Shown here one piece after another: positions 8,360 to 16,644 of a stretch of DNA of 64,000 nt. Below the pieces are notes generated by a model. The model did no database searches and was not told where the DNA came from. It was given only the letters and a program-made list of their open reading frames with translations. Origin of the DNA: Deltaproteobacteria bacterium (GTDB lineage: Bacteria > Desulfobacterota > Syntrophorhabdia > Syntrophorhabdales > Syntrophorhabdaceae); contig JAKORG010000053.1 in assembly GCA_029777945.1 (NCBI GenBank), forward strand, positions 1 through 64,000, read 5' to 3'. Position numbers and translations under genes: made by a program. How positions within the stretch are numbered: position 1 is the first letter of the stretch; each line of letters starts with the position of its first letter.

Positions 8360-9157
8360 TTAAAATCTGAAGGCTATCCCTCCAAGGAAGGCGACATCGG
8401 TTTCTGGTTTATTAAGCCCAGCCTTGACACCAAAATCAATATCAATGTTTTTTGATACCGAATAAATGACCCCACCTAAAATAAAGGCAGGATGTGTATT
8501 TGATGCCTTTTCCGAATTTCTCTCTATCCCCATATCATAAACAAGCTTCAGGTTCTTTATTACCTCCAACTCCGATGCAATGGATACATGCCATATGTCT
8601 TTTCTGTTTGCTTCTTTATCTTCCCTAAGCTTGTATCCATTTCTCGTATATCCAGCATTAAGATGAAATGCCCACATCCCTATTTCTTTTGTTGAAATAA
8701 AAGTCAGGCCAAAAGATGGTCTGCCGCTGCCAAGACCTTTTTCTTCTTCTCCTGTGGGGAAGGTAATACCTGGCTTTAAAGCAAAACTAAAACCATCTTT
8801 TTCGTAAAACCTCCATTTAACTTCTAACGATAAATCAGATATTCCCCTTTCCTTAGCAACTAATTCACTGTCTTTTTCCACTCTAAACCACTTATAGGGC
8901 ATACCAAGGACAATATCAATATTGTCCAAAATTCCATAGGAAAAAATCGTTGCTATCTCCCAACCTATCTCTTTTATCTTTACCCCCTCCTCTCTATTTT
9001 TGTCATAGCTAAATTCACAATTTGCCTCAACCTGAAATTTTCCCTTCCCCTGTGTGCCTGTGTCATCGGTAATCAAGGGATGGGCAGCAAAGACTATCGT
9101 TGAATAAATAACCATGGCAATTAACATACAGAAATAGATTAATCCTCTTCTAATCAT
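8360..9157 (-). CDS. Outer-membrane beta-barrel protein (Phenol_MetA_deg-like), feo operon
   Basis: 265 aa with a signal peptide (hydrophobic residues 7-23, cleavage near VFAAHP). The mature protein begins HPLITDDTGTQGKGKFQVEA and then alternates short hydrophobic strands through to a C-terminal FRF, typical of a 12-or-so-stranded outer-membrane barrel ending in Phe. The LITDDT..QG.G..Q.E pattern matches the 'MetA-pathway of phenol degradation' transporter-like family. It lies 25 bases after feoB on the same strand, so it may carry iron or an iron complex across the outer membrane, but the substrate is not shown by the sequence. Confidence 0.75.
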   Translation of the reverse strand: MIRRGLIYFCMLIAMVIYSTIVFAAHPLITDDTGTQGKGKFQVEANCEFSYDKNREEGVKIKEIGWEIATIFSYGILDNIDIVLGMPYKWFRVEKDSELVAKERGISDLSLEVKWRFYEKDGFSFALKPGITFPTGEEEKGLGSGRPSFGLTFISTKEIGMWAFHLNAGYTRNGYKLREDKEANRKDIWHVSIASELEVIKNLKLVYDMGIERNSEKASNTHPAFILGGVIYSVSKNIDIDFGVKAGLNKPETDVAFLGGIAFRF

Positions 9158-9182
9158 TTTTTTCCTCCTTTAATTGAAATTT

Positions 9183-11183
9183 TTAAAAAAATATCTTTCC
9201 TACCTGATAGATCCCTGTAGCAAGAAGCCATCCAAGGAGAATACTGTATCCAGCTGCAAAGAGGGCCCACTTCCAGTTTGTCTCGCGCTTTATAGTTGCA
9301 ATTGCTGCAATGCAGGGAATATATATAAGTGACATGACCATAAAGGCGTATGCAGAAAGGGGAGTAAAAACTTCTTGTATTACATTGGTTAACCCGGCCT
9401 CTTTAACACCATAGAGTGTTCCAAATGTTCCCACCACTACTTCCTTGGCCAAAATTCCAAAGAGCAAGGCCACCCCTGCCTGCCAGAAACCAAAACCAGC
9501 CGGTTTGAGAAAAGGGGCAAAAAAAGAGCCAATCTGTCCGATTAAACTCTCCTTTGAGGCGTATTCAACCCCTAAAGGTAAGGATGCAAGTAGCCATATC
9601 AAAACCACGCATCCAAGGATGATTGTCCCTGCCTTCTTTATAAAAAGGCTTCCCCTTTCCCACATATGGATCAACACCCCTTTTAGCGTTGGCATGCAAT
9701 AGGGAGGAAGCTCCATAATCAAAGGAAAAACCTCGCCTTTAAAAAAAAGGCCCTTAAATATCCTGGCAACAATGATGGCCAGTATGATTCCTAAAAGGTA
9801 AATGGAGAAAACTACCCACCCCTGATTCTCTGCGAAGAAGGCCCCTGCAAAGAGCGTATATATGGGAAGCCTTGCAGTGCAGGACATAAGGGGGATAACA
9901 AGGATGGTGAGGATCCGATCCTTTTGCGATTCCATGGTCCTTGTAGCCATTATGCCCGGGATATTGCAGCCAAATCCCATAACCATGGGGATAAACGATT
10001 TTCCATGAAGCCCCAGGGCGTGCATAAATCTGTCCATGACAAAGGCAGCCCTGGCCATGTAACCTGAAGCCTCCAGAATCGCAATGGCTAAGAAAAGAAG
10101 GAAGATTGGGGGCAAAAAGACAAGGACACTTCCCACCCCACCGATAATACCATCAGAAACAAGTGATGATAGCCATTTCGATCCGCCAAATCTTTCGATT
10201 CCGTAAGAAGTGGATTCACCCAGCCAGCCCATAAATATTTTGATTCCATCGGAGATGGGGTTGCCTAAAGTAAAAACAAATTGAAAGAGAAGCCACATCA
10301 TCCCTAAAAAGATAGGGATTCCAAGATATCGATTTAGTAAAATTCGATCGATTCTGTCTGAGATTTCAAGCTGTTCTAAGAGGTCGTATTTTTTACTGAT
10401 TGATTCCTTTATAAGACCGGACAGAAAGGCATATCGTTTTTCTACCAGGGCTGTCTCAAGTTCGTGATTCAGATGTTCTTCAAGCCTCTTTTTACTATTA
10501 AGGACCTGGGATTCTACGTTTTTTCCTTCTTTTTTTGTCATCTCTAAGATTTCCCTGTCTCCCTCAAGAAGCCTGATGGCCAACCACCTTGGTGGGTAAC
10601 CTGTTAGATTTATTATTCTCTCAATGCGGCCTATCTCCAACTCGATATCATCTCCATAATCAATCCTAAAAGACCCCTTTGTTTTCTTTGATTCATTTAC
10701 AATCGCCTCTTTTAATTCCTCAATTCCTTCGCCCTTGCTTGCCACAGTCTCTACGATAGGGACCCCAAAGATCTCAAAGAGTATTTTCGTATCGATTACG
10801 ATTCCTTTATTCTTCACAATATCCATCATGTTTAGATTGAGTATGACATTTGCCCCTGATTCGAGAAGTTGGGTAAATAGATAGAGGTTTCTCTCTAAAT
10901 TTGAAGCATCAACAATAACAACGATCTTATCCGGTTTTTCTTTCATGATAAAATCCCTTGCAATCTGCTCATCGATAGAATGAGAAGAGAGGCTATATAT
11001 GCCTGGCAAATCAACCACTGTTACCTCGCAATCGCGAAATTGAAATTTTCCTTCCTTCTTTTCCACTGTCACTCCTGGCCAATTTCCCACATGGGCGTAA
11101 CCACCGGTTAGACGGTTAAAAACCGTGCTTTTTCCTGAGTTGGGATTTCCGGTAAGTGCAATCTTTAATTTTTTTTCCTTCAT
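9183..11183 (-). CDS. feoB: Ferrous iron transport protein B
   Basis: 666 aa. The N-terminal G domain has G1 GNPNSGKST (residues 12-20), G3 DLPGIYS and a G4-position LNMMD. A linker helix region (about 190-280) is followed by a polytopic membrane domain with two Gate motifs, including [14 protein letters not shown] and a later [11 protein letters not shown] segment, as in FeoB. It imports Fe(II) across the inner membrane. It has its own DtxR-type operator 34 bases upstream and is preceded by two feoA genes. Length is slightly below E. coli FeoB but normal for anaerobes. Confidence 0.96.
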   Translation of the reverse strand: MKEKKLKIALTGNPNSGKSTVFNRLTGGYAHVGNWPGVTVEKKEGKFQFRDCEVTVVDLPGIYSLSSHSIDEQIARDFIMKEKPDKIVVIVDASNLERNLYLFTQLLESGANVILNLNMMDIVKNKGIVIDTKILFEIFGVPIVETVASKGEGIEELKEAIVNESKKTKGSFRIDYGDDIELEIGRIERIINLTGYPPRWLAIRLLEGDREILEMTKKEGKNVESQVLNSKKRLEEHLNHELETALVEKRYAFLSGLIKESISKKYDLLEQLEISDRIDRILLNRYLGIPIFLGMMWLLFQFVFTLGNPISDGIKIFMGWLGESTSYGIERFGGSKWLSSLVSDGIIGGVGSVLVFLPPIFLLFLAIAILEASGYMARAAFVMDRFMHALGLHGKSFIPMVMGFGCNIPGIMATRTMESQKDRILTILVIPLMSCTARLPIYTLFAGAFFAENQGWVVFSIYLLGIILAIIVARIFKGLFFKGEVFPLIMELPPYCMPTLKGVLIHMWERGSLFIKKAGTIILGCVVLIWLLASLPLGVEYASKESLIGQIGSFFAPFLKPAGFGFWQAGVALLFGILAKEVVVGTFGTLYGVKEAGLTNVIQEVFTPLSAYAFMVMSLIYIPCIAAIATIKRETNWKWALFAAGYSILLGWLLATGIYQVGKIFF

Positions 11184-11216
11184 CCATACCTCCTTTATGT
11201 TTTATTTATCTAATGA

Positions 11217-11234
11217 TGTTAGATAGCCCTAACA
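11217..11234. promoter_or_regulatory. DtxR-family operator TGTTAG-N6-CTAACA upstream of feoB
   Basis: A perfect inverted repeat of 6+6 bases with a 6-base spacer (20 bp if the flanking A/T pair is counted), lying between the second feoA and feoB. The same motif recurs at 11798-11815 and, with one change, at 12359-12376. It suggests a separate regulated promoter for feoB. Confidence 0.75.
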
Positions 11235-11257
11235 TTTATAATAAAAAAATTTTGCTC

Positions 11258-11485
11258 TTAGCCTAATTGTTCAACAAAAATGCTTTTCGCCATACCAAAT
11301 CCAATACCAAGTCGTAACCCTCCAACACCGATTATAAAAGGTCCTCTACGGCCATCAGATATAACCTCTATCACTACCCCAGGGTAGAGCCCCATTTCTG
11401 TAAGGTGCTGAACAAAACCTCTTCCTCCTGAAATCTTTAAAACCCTTACTTTTTCACCCTCTCGTGCCATATTTAGCGGTGTCAT
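11258..11485 (-). CDS. feoA: FeoA family protein (second copy)
   Basis: 75 aa SH3-like FeoA protein: LNMAREGEKVRVLKISGG, HLTEMGLYPGVVIEVISD and a closing LGIGFGMAKSIFVE segment. FeoA is a small cytoplasmic partner that modulates FeoB. It follows the other feoA by 5 bases and precedes feoB by 74 bases including an operator. Two consecutive feoA genes before feoB are common in anaerobes. Confidence 0.9.
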   Translation of the reverse strand: MTPLNMAREGEKVRVLKISGGRGFVQHLTEMGLYPGVVIEVISDGRRGPFIIGVGGLRLGIGFGMAKSIFVEQLG

Positions 11486-11490
11486 AAATG

Positions 11491-11742
11491 CTAAACCCTT
11501 TCTAATAAAATGATTCTCGCTTCTTTTTTCCTCAAGGAAAGATGATAACCTTTTACTAAAATATCGATAGGATCTCCCAATGGGGCAACTTTCTCTAACT
11601 TAATCTCAACTCCTGGAACAACCCCCATGTCTAAAAGTCTTCTTTTCAGATTCTTATCCCCTTCTACTTTGATAACTTTGCCTTTTTCACCGGGCTTTAA
11701 ACCTTCAAGAGTAAATTCCCCTTTGTTATTTTTATCTTCCAT
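11491..11742 (-). CDS. feoA: FeoA family protein (first copy)
   Basis: 83 aa. The FeoA core begins after a short acidic leader: TLEGLKPGEKGKVIKVEG, RRLLDMGVVPGVEIKLEK, then DPIDILVKGYHLSLRKKEA. This is the canonical FeoA pattern (G-x-x-G-D-x-x-L-x-x-M-G-x-x-P-G) and the better match of the two copies. First gene of the transport unit; its start lies 55 bases downstream of the operator at 11798-11815. Confidence 0.92.
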   Translation of the reverse strand: MEDKNNKGEFTLEGLKPGEKGKVIKVEGDKNLKRRLLDMGVVPGVEIKLEKVAPLGDPIDILVKGYHLSLRKKEARIILLERV

Positions 11743-11797
11743 ATCTTTTCTCCTTTTCTTATAAAGTTTTAGCTTTTAAGTTTTGAGATTCTATCTA

Positions 11798-11815
11798 TGT
11801 TAGAAATGTCTAACA
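11798..11815. promoter_or_regulatory. DtxR-family operator TGTTAG-N6-CTAACA upstream of feoA
   Basis: Perfect 6-6-6 inverted repeat in the 90-base gap between the regulator stop and the first feoA, flanked by A and T that extend the symmetry. Same consensus as the site at 11217-11234. Confidence 0.78.
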
Positions 11816-11832
11816 TTATCTCCAAAAAAATT

Positions 11833-12318
11833 TTATTTATCCTCTCTTTTTGTGCAATTTTGCCGTTTACCTGTTTTTATATAAAAGTCAAAATTCTGTA
11901 ACCAGATAGGCCTTTCCTTTTTGGGGCAGGTCTCCACGAATTCCATAAATTTTGTGAATTTTTCAAAGGTCTCATCACTCATGGCATGCTCCATTCTGCA
12001 TGCATCTTCTTCTGCAGTTTTAGGGTCAATCTTTAAAATAGTTGTAAGAAATCTTACCATTATATCGTGTCTCTTTTTGATGTTCTGGGCTAATTCCTCA
12101 CCTTTGTCAGTAAGGTCCACATAGCCATATCTTTCATGAAAAACAAGCCCTAAATCAGAAAGTACATTTAATGCAGCGTTAACACTGGGGTTTTTAACAT
12201 TGAGCAGTCTACCTATATCTTTTACCCTTGCAACACCTATTTCTTTTTTTAATGTTGCAATTGTCTCAAGGTAATCCTCCATGTTTGAGCTCAATGGTTT
12301 ATCCTTCTCAAAAGACAT
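11833..12318 (-). CDS. DtxR/MntR-family metal-dependent transcriptional regulator
   Basis: 161 aa. The N-terminal winged helix has NMEDYLETIATLKKEIG, IGRLLNVKNPSVNAALNVL and LVFHERYGYVDLTDKG; the dimerisation helices contain RHDIMVRFL and EDACRMEHAMSDET, the usual metal-site His/Glu/Cys positions of DtxR proteins. There is no SH3-like third domain, as in MntR. It has a Cys-Pro (ETCPKKERP) after the core. Located directly upstream of feoAAB and preceded by a similar operator, so it most likely represses the feo genes and itself when Fe(II) is plentiful. Confidence 0.9.
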   Translation of the reverse strand: MSFEKDKPLSSNMEDYLETIATLKKEIGVARVKDIGRLLNVKNPSVNAALNVLSDLGLVFHERYGYVDLTDKGEELAQNIKKRHDIMVRFLTTILKIDPKTAEEDACRMEHAMSDETFEKFTKFMEFVETCPKKERPIWLQNFDFYIKTGKRQNCTKREDK

Positions 12319-12324
12319 AATTGT

Positions 12325-12376
12325 CTAACACCCCTATGCTGTTAGTAAAATCTTTATTAGTTAGATGAAACTAACA
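12325..12376. promoter_or_regulatory. DtxR-type half-sites and operator upstream of the regulator gene
   Basis: AGTTAG-N6-CTAACA (12359-12376) matches the feo operators with one changed base. Closer to the start there is an everted pair, CTAACA (12325-12330) and TGTTAG (12340-12345). Together they indicate autoregulation. Further upstream, 12410-12432 has GATGTTA-N9-TAACATC, a different spacing. The rest of 12433-12640 shows nothing recognisable. Confidence 0.6.
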
Positions 12377-12642
12377 TATACTTAAAAATATGTCAACTAT
12401 TTTTTTAATAAGTGATGTTAAAAAGAGGATAACATCTCAAAAAAACTCCTAAAAGAAGTATTCGAAAAAGAAAAGTCTCTGGAGAAATAAAATGACACAA
12501 TATGTCTGAAAAGGGTTTAAAAATGAGGAAGTCAAAAAATTTTGAAAAAGATGAAGGCTATTGAATGATCTGTTTTTATCGATAGATTTTTACAGCTTAA
12601 AAATATATTATAATAATAAAACAAATTAAAAAGGAGCGGGAC

Positions 12643-13421
12643 ATGGAATATGAATATATTATTTAAACATCGGTGATGATCATGTTGGTGAAATTATATT
12701 AAATCGACCTAAGCAGTTGAATGCCTTTAATACAGCTATGGCAGGGGAATTGGATAATGCATTATGGGAATTTGACAAAGACAAAAGTGTCAGAGTAATC
12801 CTTTTAAAAGGTGCTGACAAAGCCTTTTGTGTGGGTATTGATGTAGGCGAATTTCCAGGAAAGACAGCATTAGAATATAGAGATTGGATAGGGCATATGG
12901 GTAAAAGCCTTGCAACAATATGTAAAATTAGCAAACCTGTTATTGCACAAGTTCATGGTGTGGCTGTTGCAATTGGAACAGGGTTGGTGGCTGCATCTGA
13001 CTTAGCAATTGTGTCTTATGATGCAAGGTTTGGTCTGACAGCAATCAATGTAGGTCTCAATTGTATAGGCCCGGCTGTGCCAGTTGTCCGTTCTATAGGA
13101 AGGAAACGCACTCTTGAGCTTTTGTTGTTTGGTGATACCATAGAGGCCTCAAGGGCTTTGGAGATTGGACTTGTGAACAAGGTAGTGGCGCGGGATGAGC
13201 TGGATCAAAAGGCCCGTGAATGGGCTGCTATGCTGGCAAAAAAGAGTCCTCTTGCGGTTCAGATGGCAAAAAAAGCATTTCACACAGCCCAGGATATAGA
13301 CTATTACAAGGCCCTCGAATATATGACAGACAATCTTGCTCGTCTCTGCACAACTGAAGATGCAAAAGAAGGCATCAACGCCTTCCTGGAAAAAAGAGAA
13401 CCTCAGTGGAAAGAACGGTAA
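12643..13421 (+). pseudogene. Enoyl-CoA hydratase/isomerase-like gene with a 5' frameshift
   Basis: An ATG at 12643 with GGAG upstream opens MEYEYII and meets a stop at once; in another frame from 12654 the expected continuation IGDDHVGEIILNRPKQLNAF runs to 13421 with no good start codon before TTG 12717. A single indel near 12655 would restore a roughly 258-aa crotonase. The fold is clear: KGADKAFCVGIDVGEF, KPVIAQVHGVAVAIG and DLAIVSYDARFGLTAINVGL. The two catalytic Glu positions of classical crotonases appear as Thr/Gly and Asn here, so hydratase activity is doubtful even without the frameshift. It could still be expressed as a shorter protein from TTG. Confidence 0.65.
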
Positions 13422-13499
13422 TTTGAGTATTATCATTTCTTGATTCACAAAGAACAACTCTGGAAAACTAATGTTGCCGTTTCGGAGGAAACTATGTTT

Positions 13500-13845
13500 T
13501 TAGCCTCCGATTTTATACATGGGACGCACGCACTTTCGGGGTTCCCATATACATATTCCGTGTTTTTTTGGCTTGTTACGGATAGTGATTTCGATGAAAC
13601 CAAGCAGGATGTCTTAGCCCCCCTGTCTGTAAAGGAGTTTTCAGGTAAGCTTCCTCATCGGAGAAAAGGCATCCCCGCAAATGGCCACACGAGGTAAGGC
13701 TAAGCCTGTTGCATGTTTCACAGAAATGGTTGCTGAGCGCACCGATAAACCCGATCTCACTTTCAGCTCCATCTAATTTGTAGCGTCGGGCTGGACCATC
13801 AAGGGTATGTAATGTTTTAGACAAATTTTTAGCACCATCAACTAC
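13500..13845 (-). pseudogene. moaA: moaA fragment (C-terminal region), frameshifted
   Basis: The minus strand encodes LDGPARRYKLDGAESEIGFI, then LSNHFCETCNRLSLTSCGHL and RGCLFSDEEAYLKTPL, the C-terminal [4Fe-4S] region of MoaA (GTP 3',8-cyclase of molybdenum cofactor synthesis). After a frameshift at the run of Gs the frame resumes DILLGFIEITIRNKPKKHG and ends RPMYKIGG, the usual MoaA terminus. The N-terminal radical SAM core is absent. The antisense ORF at 13440-13697 on the plus strand is not a gene. Confidence 0.8.
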
Positions 13846-13969
13846 TGTGTCTTTTTGGCAAGGGCATTCGATTATCTTCTTCCAGCTTTTTTATCCTCGG
13901 GTCTATCCCGGGTTATTTTCCACTCAAAAAGGTCTCTCACCATGCTTGAAGGCCTTTTTCCACTGATAT

Positions 13970-14223
13970 ATGTTTATAAAAGAAAATCTGCAATATGCCA
14001 GAGACATTGAAGGTATAGTAAGGCAGATTCAACCCGATGAAATTCAAATCAATACCCCCTTGAGGCCATGCAGCATTGAACCTCTCGGAAGAGAAGAATT
14101 ATCCAAAATAAAAAACTTTTTATCGATCTCAACGATATTTCTGTCTATGAAAGCCAGAAAAAATATGTTAAACCTATCAGCGACAAAGACACGCTGATAA
14201 GAAGAAAAAATATAAAAGATTAA
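13970..14223 (+). pseudogene. COG0731-type radical SAM protein, C-terminal fragment, frameshifted
   Basis: Frame 1 gives MFIKENLQYARDIEGIVRQI and PDEIQINTPLRPCSIEPLG; after an indel in an A/T run near 14112 the next frame gives FFIDLNDISVYESQKKYVKP and a closing DTLIRRKNIKD. This resembles the C-terminal part of Fe-S oxidoreductases of COG0731 (wyosine-like radical SAM group). The N-terminal CxxxCxxC core is missing. Together with the moaA fragment it marks 12.6-14.2 kb as decaying DNA. Confidence 0.6.
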
Positions 14224-14229
14224 ACTGTT

Positions 14230-14940
14230 ATGAAGATTAAGATACTTTTTGACAACAAAAGAATAAACAACACCTTTTTTCATGGATGGGGAGTTTCCTA
14301 TCTCATTGAAGACACAATCCTTTTTGATACTGGTGAGAAATCAAGCTACCTTTTTAACAATATGGTTCGCATGGATGTAAATGTGGATAGCATAAAAACG
14401 GTTGTTATTTCTCATGACCATTTTGACCATACAGGTGGGCTATGGGGCCTCCTTCAGGAAAGACCAGGACTTGATTTATATATATGTTTTGGCTTAAGCA
14501 GGGCATTCAGAGATAAAGCAAGATCTTACCGGTGTAACATAATAGAAGTGAATTCTTTTACTCAAATCGCCAATAACATATACACAACAGGCCAGATAAA
14601 AGGAATGTGCGGTCCGTATTATATCGCTGAGCAAGCCTTAGTGCTGGAGACAGAAAAAGGTTTAACAATAATAACAGGATGCGCCCATCCCGGCATAATC
14701 AAAATAGTAGAGCATATCATGAACCACAAAAATGGCAAAATCCATCTTGTGATGGGTGGTTTTCACCTAATAGATGAGTCTATTAGAAAAATCAAAGAGA
14801 TAAACAATAAATTAAGGGAATTAGGCGTGCAATACATAGGGCCTGCTCATTGCACAGGTGAAGCGGCTACGATAATTTTTAAGGAGTCATATAGGGAAAA
14901 TTTCATTGATATTAAGGTGGGGCACACTATAGAGGTTTAG
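14230..14940 (+). CDS. Metallo-beta-lactamase fold protein, COG1237 family
   Basis: 236 aa, cytoplasmic (no signal). The metal-site motif is SHDHFDHTGG (about residues 61-70), with later ligands in TGCAHPGI and GPAHCTG. The MBL fold with GGFH and HCTGE is characteristic of COG1237, a group often annotated as 7,8-dihydropterin-6-yl-methyl-4-(beta-D-ribofuranosyl)aminobenzene-5'-phosphate synthase by analogy with a methanopterin enzyme; the true reaction in bacteria is unknown. It is intact despite the decayed genes just upstream. A longer Tat-exported relative is at 30020-31192. Confidence 0.82.
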   Translation: MKIKILFDNKRINNTFFHGWGVSYLIEDTILFDTGEKSSYLFNNMVRMDVNVDSIKTVVISHDHFDHTGGLWGLLQERPGLDLYICFGLSRAFRDKARSYRCNIIEVNSFTQIANNIYTTGQIKGMCGPYYIAEQALVLETEKGLTIITGCAHPGIIKIVEHIMNHKNGKIHLVMGGFHLIDESIRKIKEINNKLRELGVQYIGPAHCTGEAATIIFKESYRENFIDIKVGHTIEV

Positions 14941-15108
14941 CATAAAAATATATTAGCGAAGATAATGATTGCCATTCGGTTTTGGTAAGGTCAAAAATAG
15001 ACGAATCAGAGATTGAAAGACAGAGAAAATAGTACAAGGCCAATACAGTAAGTTGAACCCTATAAAACTATTAAATTGACCATCTTTAAAAAAATTTTTT
15101 AAAAGACC

Positions 15109-15149
15109 TTGACAATTTATAATTTTGAATATATATTCATATCATGAAT
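15109..15149 (+). promoter_or_regulatory. Promoter with overlapping palindromes upstream of the ORP-like cluster
   Basis: TTGACA (15109-15114), 17 bases, TATATT (15132-15137) is a near-ideal sigma70 promoter. Overlapping the -10 are a perfect 12-bp palindrome GAATATATATTC (15127-15138) and ATTCAT-N3-ATGAAT (15135-15149), which share a half-site. The regulator is unknown; the DUF134 domain of the first gene is a DNA-binding candidate. The rest of the 14941-15187 gap shows nothing else. Confidence 0.65.
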
Positions 15150-15187
15150 TATAACATATTGATATTTATAAAAAAGGTCATAAGTAT

Positions 15188-15949
15188 ATGCCAAGACCAC
15201 GATGCAGAAGAAACATAGGATTTTTGCCCCAGGTTACCTACTTCAAACCTGCAGGTATCAGAATGGGAGAGCTTGAAGAGGTTGTGCTTCAACATGATGA
15301 GCTTGAGGCCATACGTTTAAAAGACCTCTTAGGTGAATCGCAGGAAGAGGCGGCAAAAAAGATGAATGTCTCACAGCCAACATTTCACCGTTTGCTTTTG
15401 TCTGCCCATGAGAAGATTGCCCATGCCATAATCAATGGCAAGGCATTAAGGATTGAAGGCGGTAATGTTACAATTGAAGAAAGATATATACCGCCCTGTG
15501 GTTGGCGCCACATGTGCAGGCATGGATGGAAGGAAAAACCCGGATTATCTAAGGGTGGTATGCAACCAATAGTAGAAAAAGGAGGGAACATGAAGATTGC
15601 CATAACAAGTGTGGATGGAACAATGGAGGGCATGGTAGATGAGCGTTTCGGAAGAAGCAGAAAATTTGTCATTTACGATACTGAAACAAAAACCCATACT
15701 GTGATTGATAATGCGTTAAATATGGGCGCTGCCCAGGGTGCAGGTATTCAAAGTGCACAGAACATTGTCAATTCCGGTGCACAGGTAGTTATAAGCGGCC
15801 ATCTGGGACCAAACGCTTACCGTGTTCTTCAGTCAGCAGGGATAGAAGTATATACAGCCTCTAATATGACCGTTGCGCAGGCAATTGAGGCTTATGAACA
15901 GGGAAAACTTTTTAAATTAACCGGTCCCGATGTAGGCGGGCACTGGTAA
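15188..15949 (+). CDS. DUF134 - NifX/NifB-type (dinitrogenase iron-molybdenum cofactor) fusion protein
   Basis: 253 aa. Residues 1-100 are a DUF134 domain: MPRPRCRRNIGFLPQVTYF, a helix-turn-helix SQEEAAKKMNVSQPTFHRLL; a Cys/His-rich tail CGWRHMCRHGW follows. Residues 135-253 are a Nitro_FeMo-Co domain beginning MKIAITSVDGTMEGMVDERF with the GAAQGAGIQSAQ and SGHLGPNA segments. Such fusions occur in ORP (orange protein) loci of Desulfovibrio, where a NifX-like protein carries a Mo-Cu-S cluster. An in-frame ATG at 15590, with AGGAGG four bases before it, lies exactly at the domain junction, so the second domain may also be made alone. Confidence 0.85.
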   Translation: MPRPRCRRNIGFLPQVTYFKPAGIRMGELEEVVLQHDELEAIRLKDLLGESQEEAAKKMNVSQPTFHRLLLSAHEKIAHAIINGKALRIEGGNVTIEERYIPPCGWRHMCRHGWKEKPGLSKGGMQPIVEKGGNMKIAITSVDGTMEGMVDERFGRSRKFVIYDTETKTHTVIDNALNMGAAQGAGIQSAQNIVNSGAQVVISGHLGPNAYRVLQSAGIEVYTASNMTVAQAIEAYEQGKLFKLTGPDVGGHW

Positions 15950-15969
15950 AAAGAAAGGAGGTGTTTTTT

Positions 15970-16347
15970 ATGCCAAGAGGAGATGGAACAGGGCCTATGG
16001 GAATGGGTCCAAAAACAGGCAGAGCAGCAGGTTATTGTGCAGGCTTTGGTGTGCCAGGTTATATGAATCCAGTTCCTGGTAGAAGATTTTTCCCGAGATA
16101 CTGGGGATTTGCAGGTAGAGGAAGAGGCTACAGACACTGGTTTTATGCCACAGGGCTACCATTCTGGGCAAGGATGAACCCGTATATGTATGGACAACAG
16201 CCTTTTTATGGACAGCCCCAAGGATATAACCCACAGCAGATGACCAAAGAAATGGAGATTGACCTGCTCAAAAGAGAAGCAGAAGATTTAGAAAATGCGC
16301 TGAAACAGATAAAGGATCGTCTTGCTAAACTTGCAGAAGAAACATAA
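15970..16347 (+). CDS. DUF5320-like Gly-rich protein of the NifX/Mrp cluster
   Basis: 125 aa from ATG 15970; the GTG at 15961 lies inside the AGGAGGTG ribosome site and is not the start. It opens MPRGDGTGPMGMGPKTGRAA, the hallmark of the DUF5320 family, has an aromatic/Gly/Arg/Pro-rich middle and ends in a predicted coiled-coil helix (MEIDLLKREAEDLENALKQI). Function is unknown. It regularly sits beside NifX and MinD-type ATPase genes in anaerobes, and does so here. Confidence 0.8.
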   Translation: MPRGDGTGPMGMGPKTGRAAGYCAGFGVPGYMNPVPGRRFFPRYWGFAGRGRGYRHWFYATGLPFWARMNPYMYGQQPFYGQPQGYNPQQMTKEMEIDLLKREAEDLENALKQIKDRLAKLAEET

Positions 16348-16412
16348 AATCAGATGCGGGCAGGGTTGATACCCCTTCCTTGCCCGCATTATCACGATGA
16401 AAGGAGAAAAAA

Positions 16413-16640
16413 ATGGCACAAAGAATGGGAGGAAGAGGCCAGGGAGCTCAAGGACAAAAAGCAGGCATGGGTCGTCGTTTAGCAGGAAGTGGAGGAAGAG
16501 GCAGAATGGGCGGTAGAGGCTTAGGACCAGGCGGTGAATGTGTATGCCCTCAGTGCGGAACACGAACACCCCATCAGCAGGGCATTCCATGTTATGAACA
16601 GAAATGTCCTAATTGCTCAACCCCAATGGTTAGGGCGTGA
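16413..16640 (+). CDS. Small Gly/Arg-rich zinc-ribbon protein
   Basis: 75 aa. The first half is a Gly-Arg-Met-rich low-complexity segment (MAQRMGGRGQGAQGQKAGMG); the second has two Cys pairs, CPQCGTRTPH and CYEQKCPNCSTPM, consistent with a zinc or Fe-S ribbon. Start ATG with AAAGGAG upstream. It resembles short proteins found beside DUF5320 and MinD-type genes in sulfate reducers and methanogens; no function is known. It ends 5 bases before the next start. Confidence 0.7.
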   Translation: MAQRMGGRGQGAQGQKAGMGRRLAGSGGRGRMGGRGLGPGGECVCPQCGTRTPHQQGIPCYEQKCPNCSTPMVRA

Positions 16641-16644
16641 TAAA

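Noticed and set aside
12410-12432. GATGTTA-N9-TAACATC as a fourth DtxR-type operator
   Set aside because: The spacing differs from the 6-base gap of the other sites and the half-site lacks the G; kept only as a note.
13440-13697. 85-aa plus-strand ORF
   Set aside because: It is antisense to the moaA fragment, whose minus-strand reading matches the family down to the terminal IGG.
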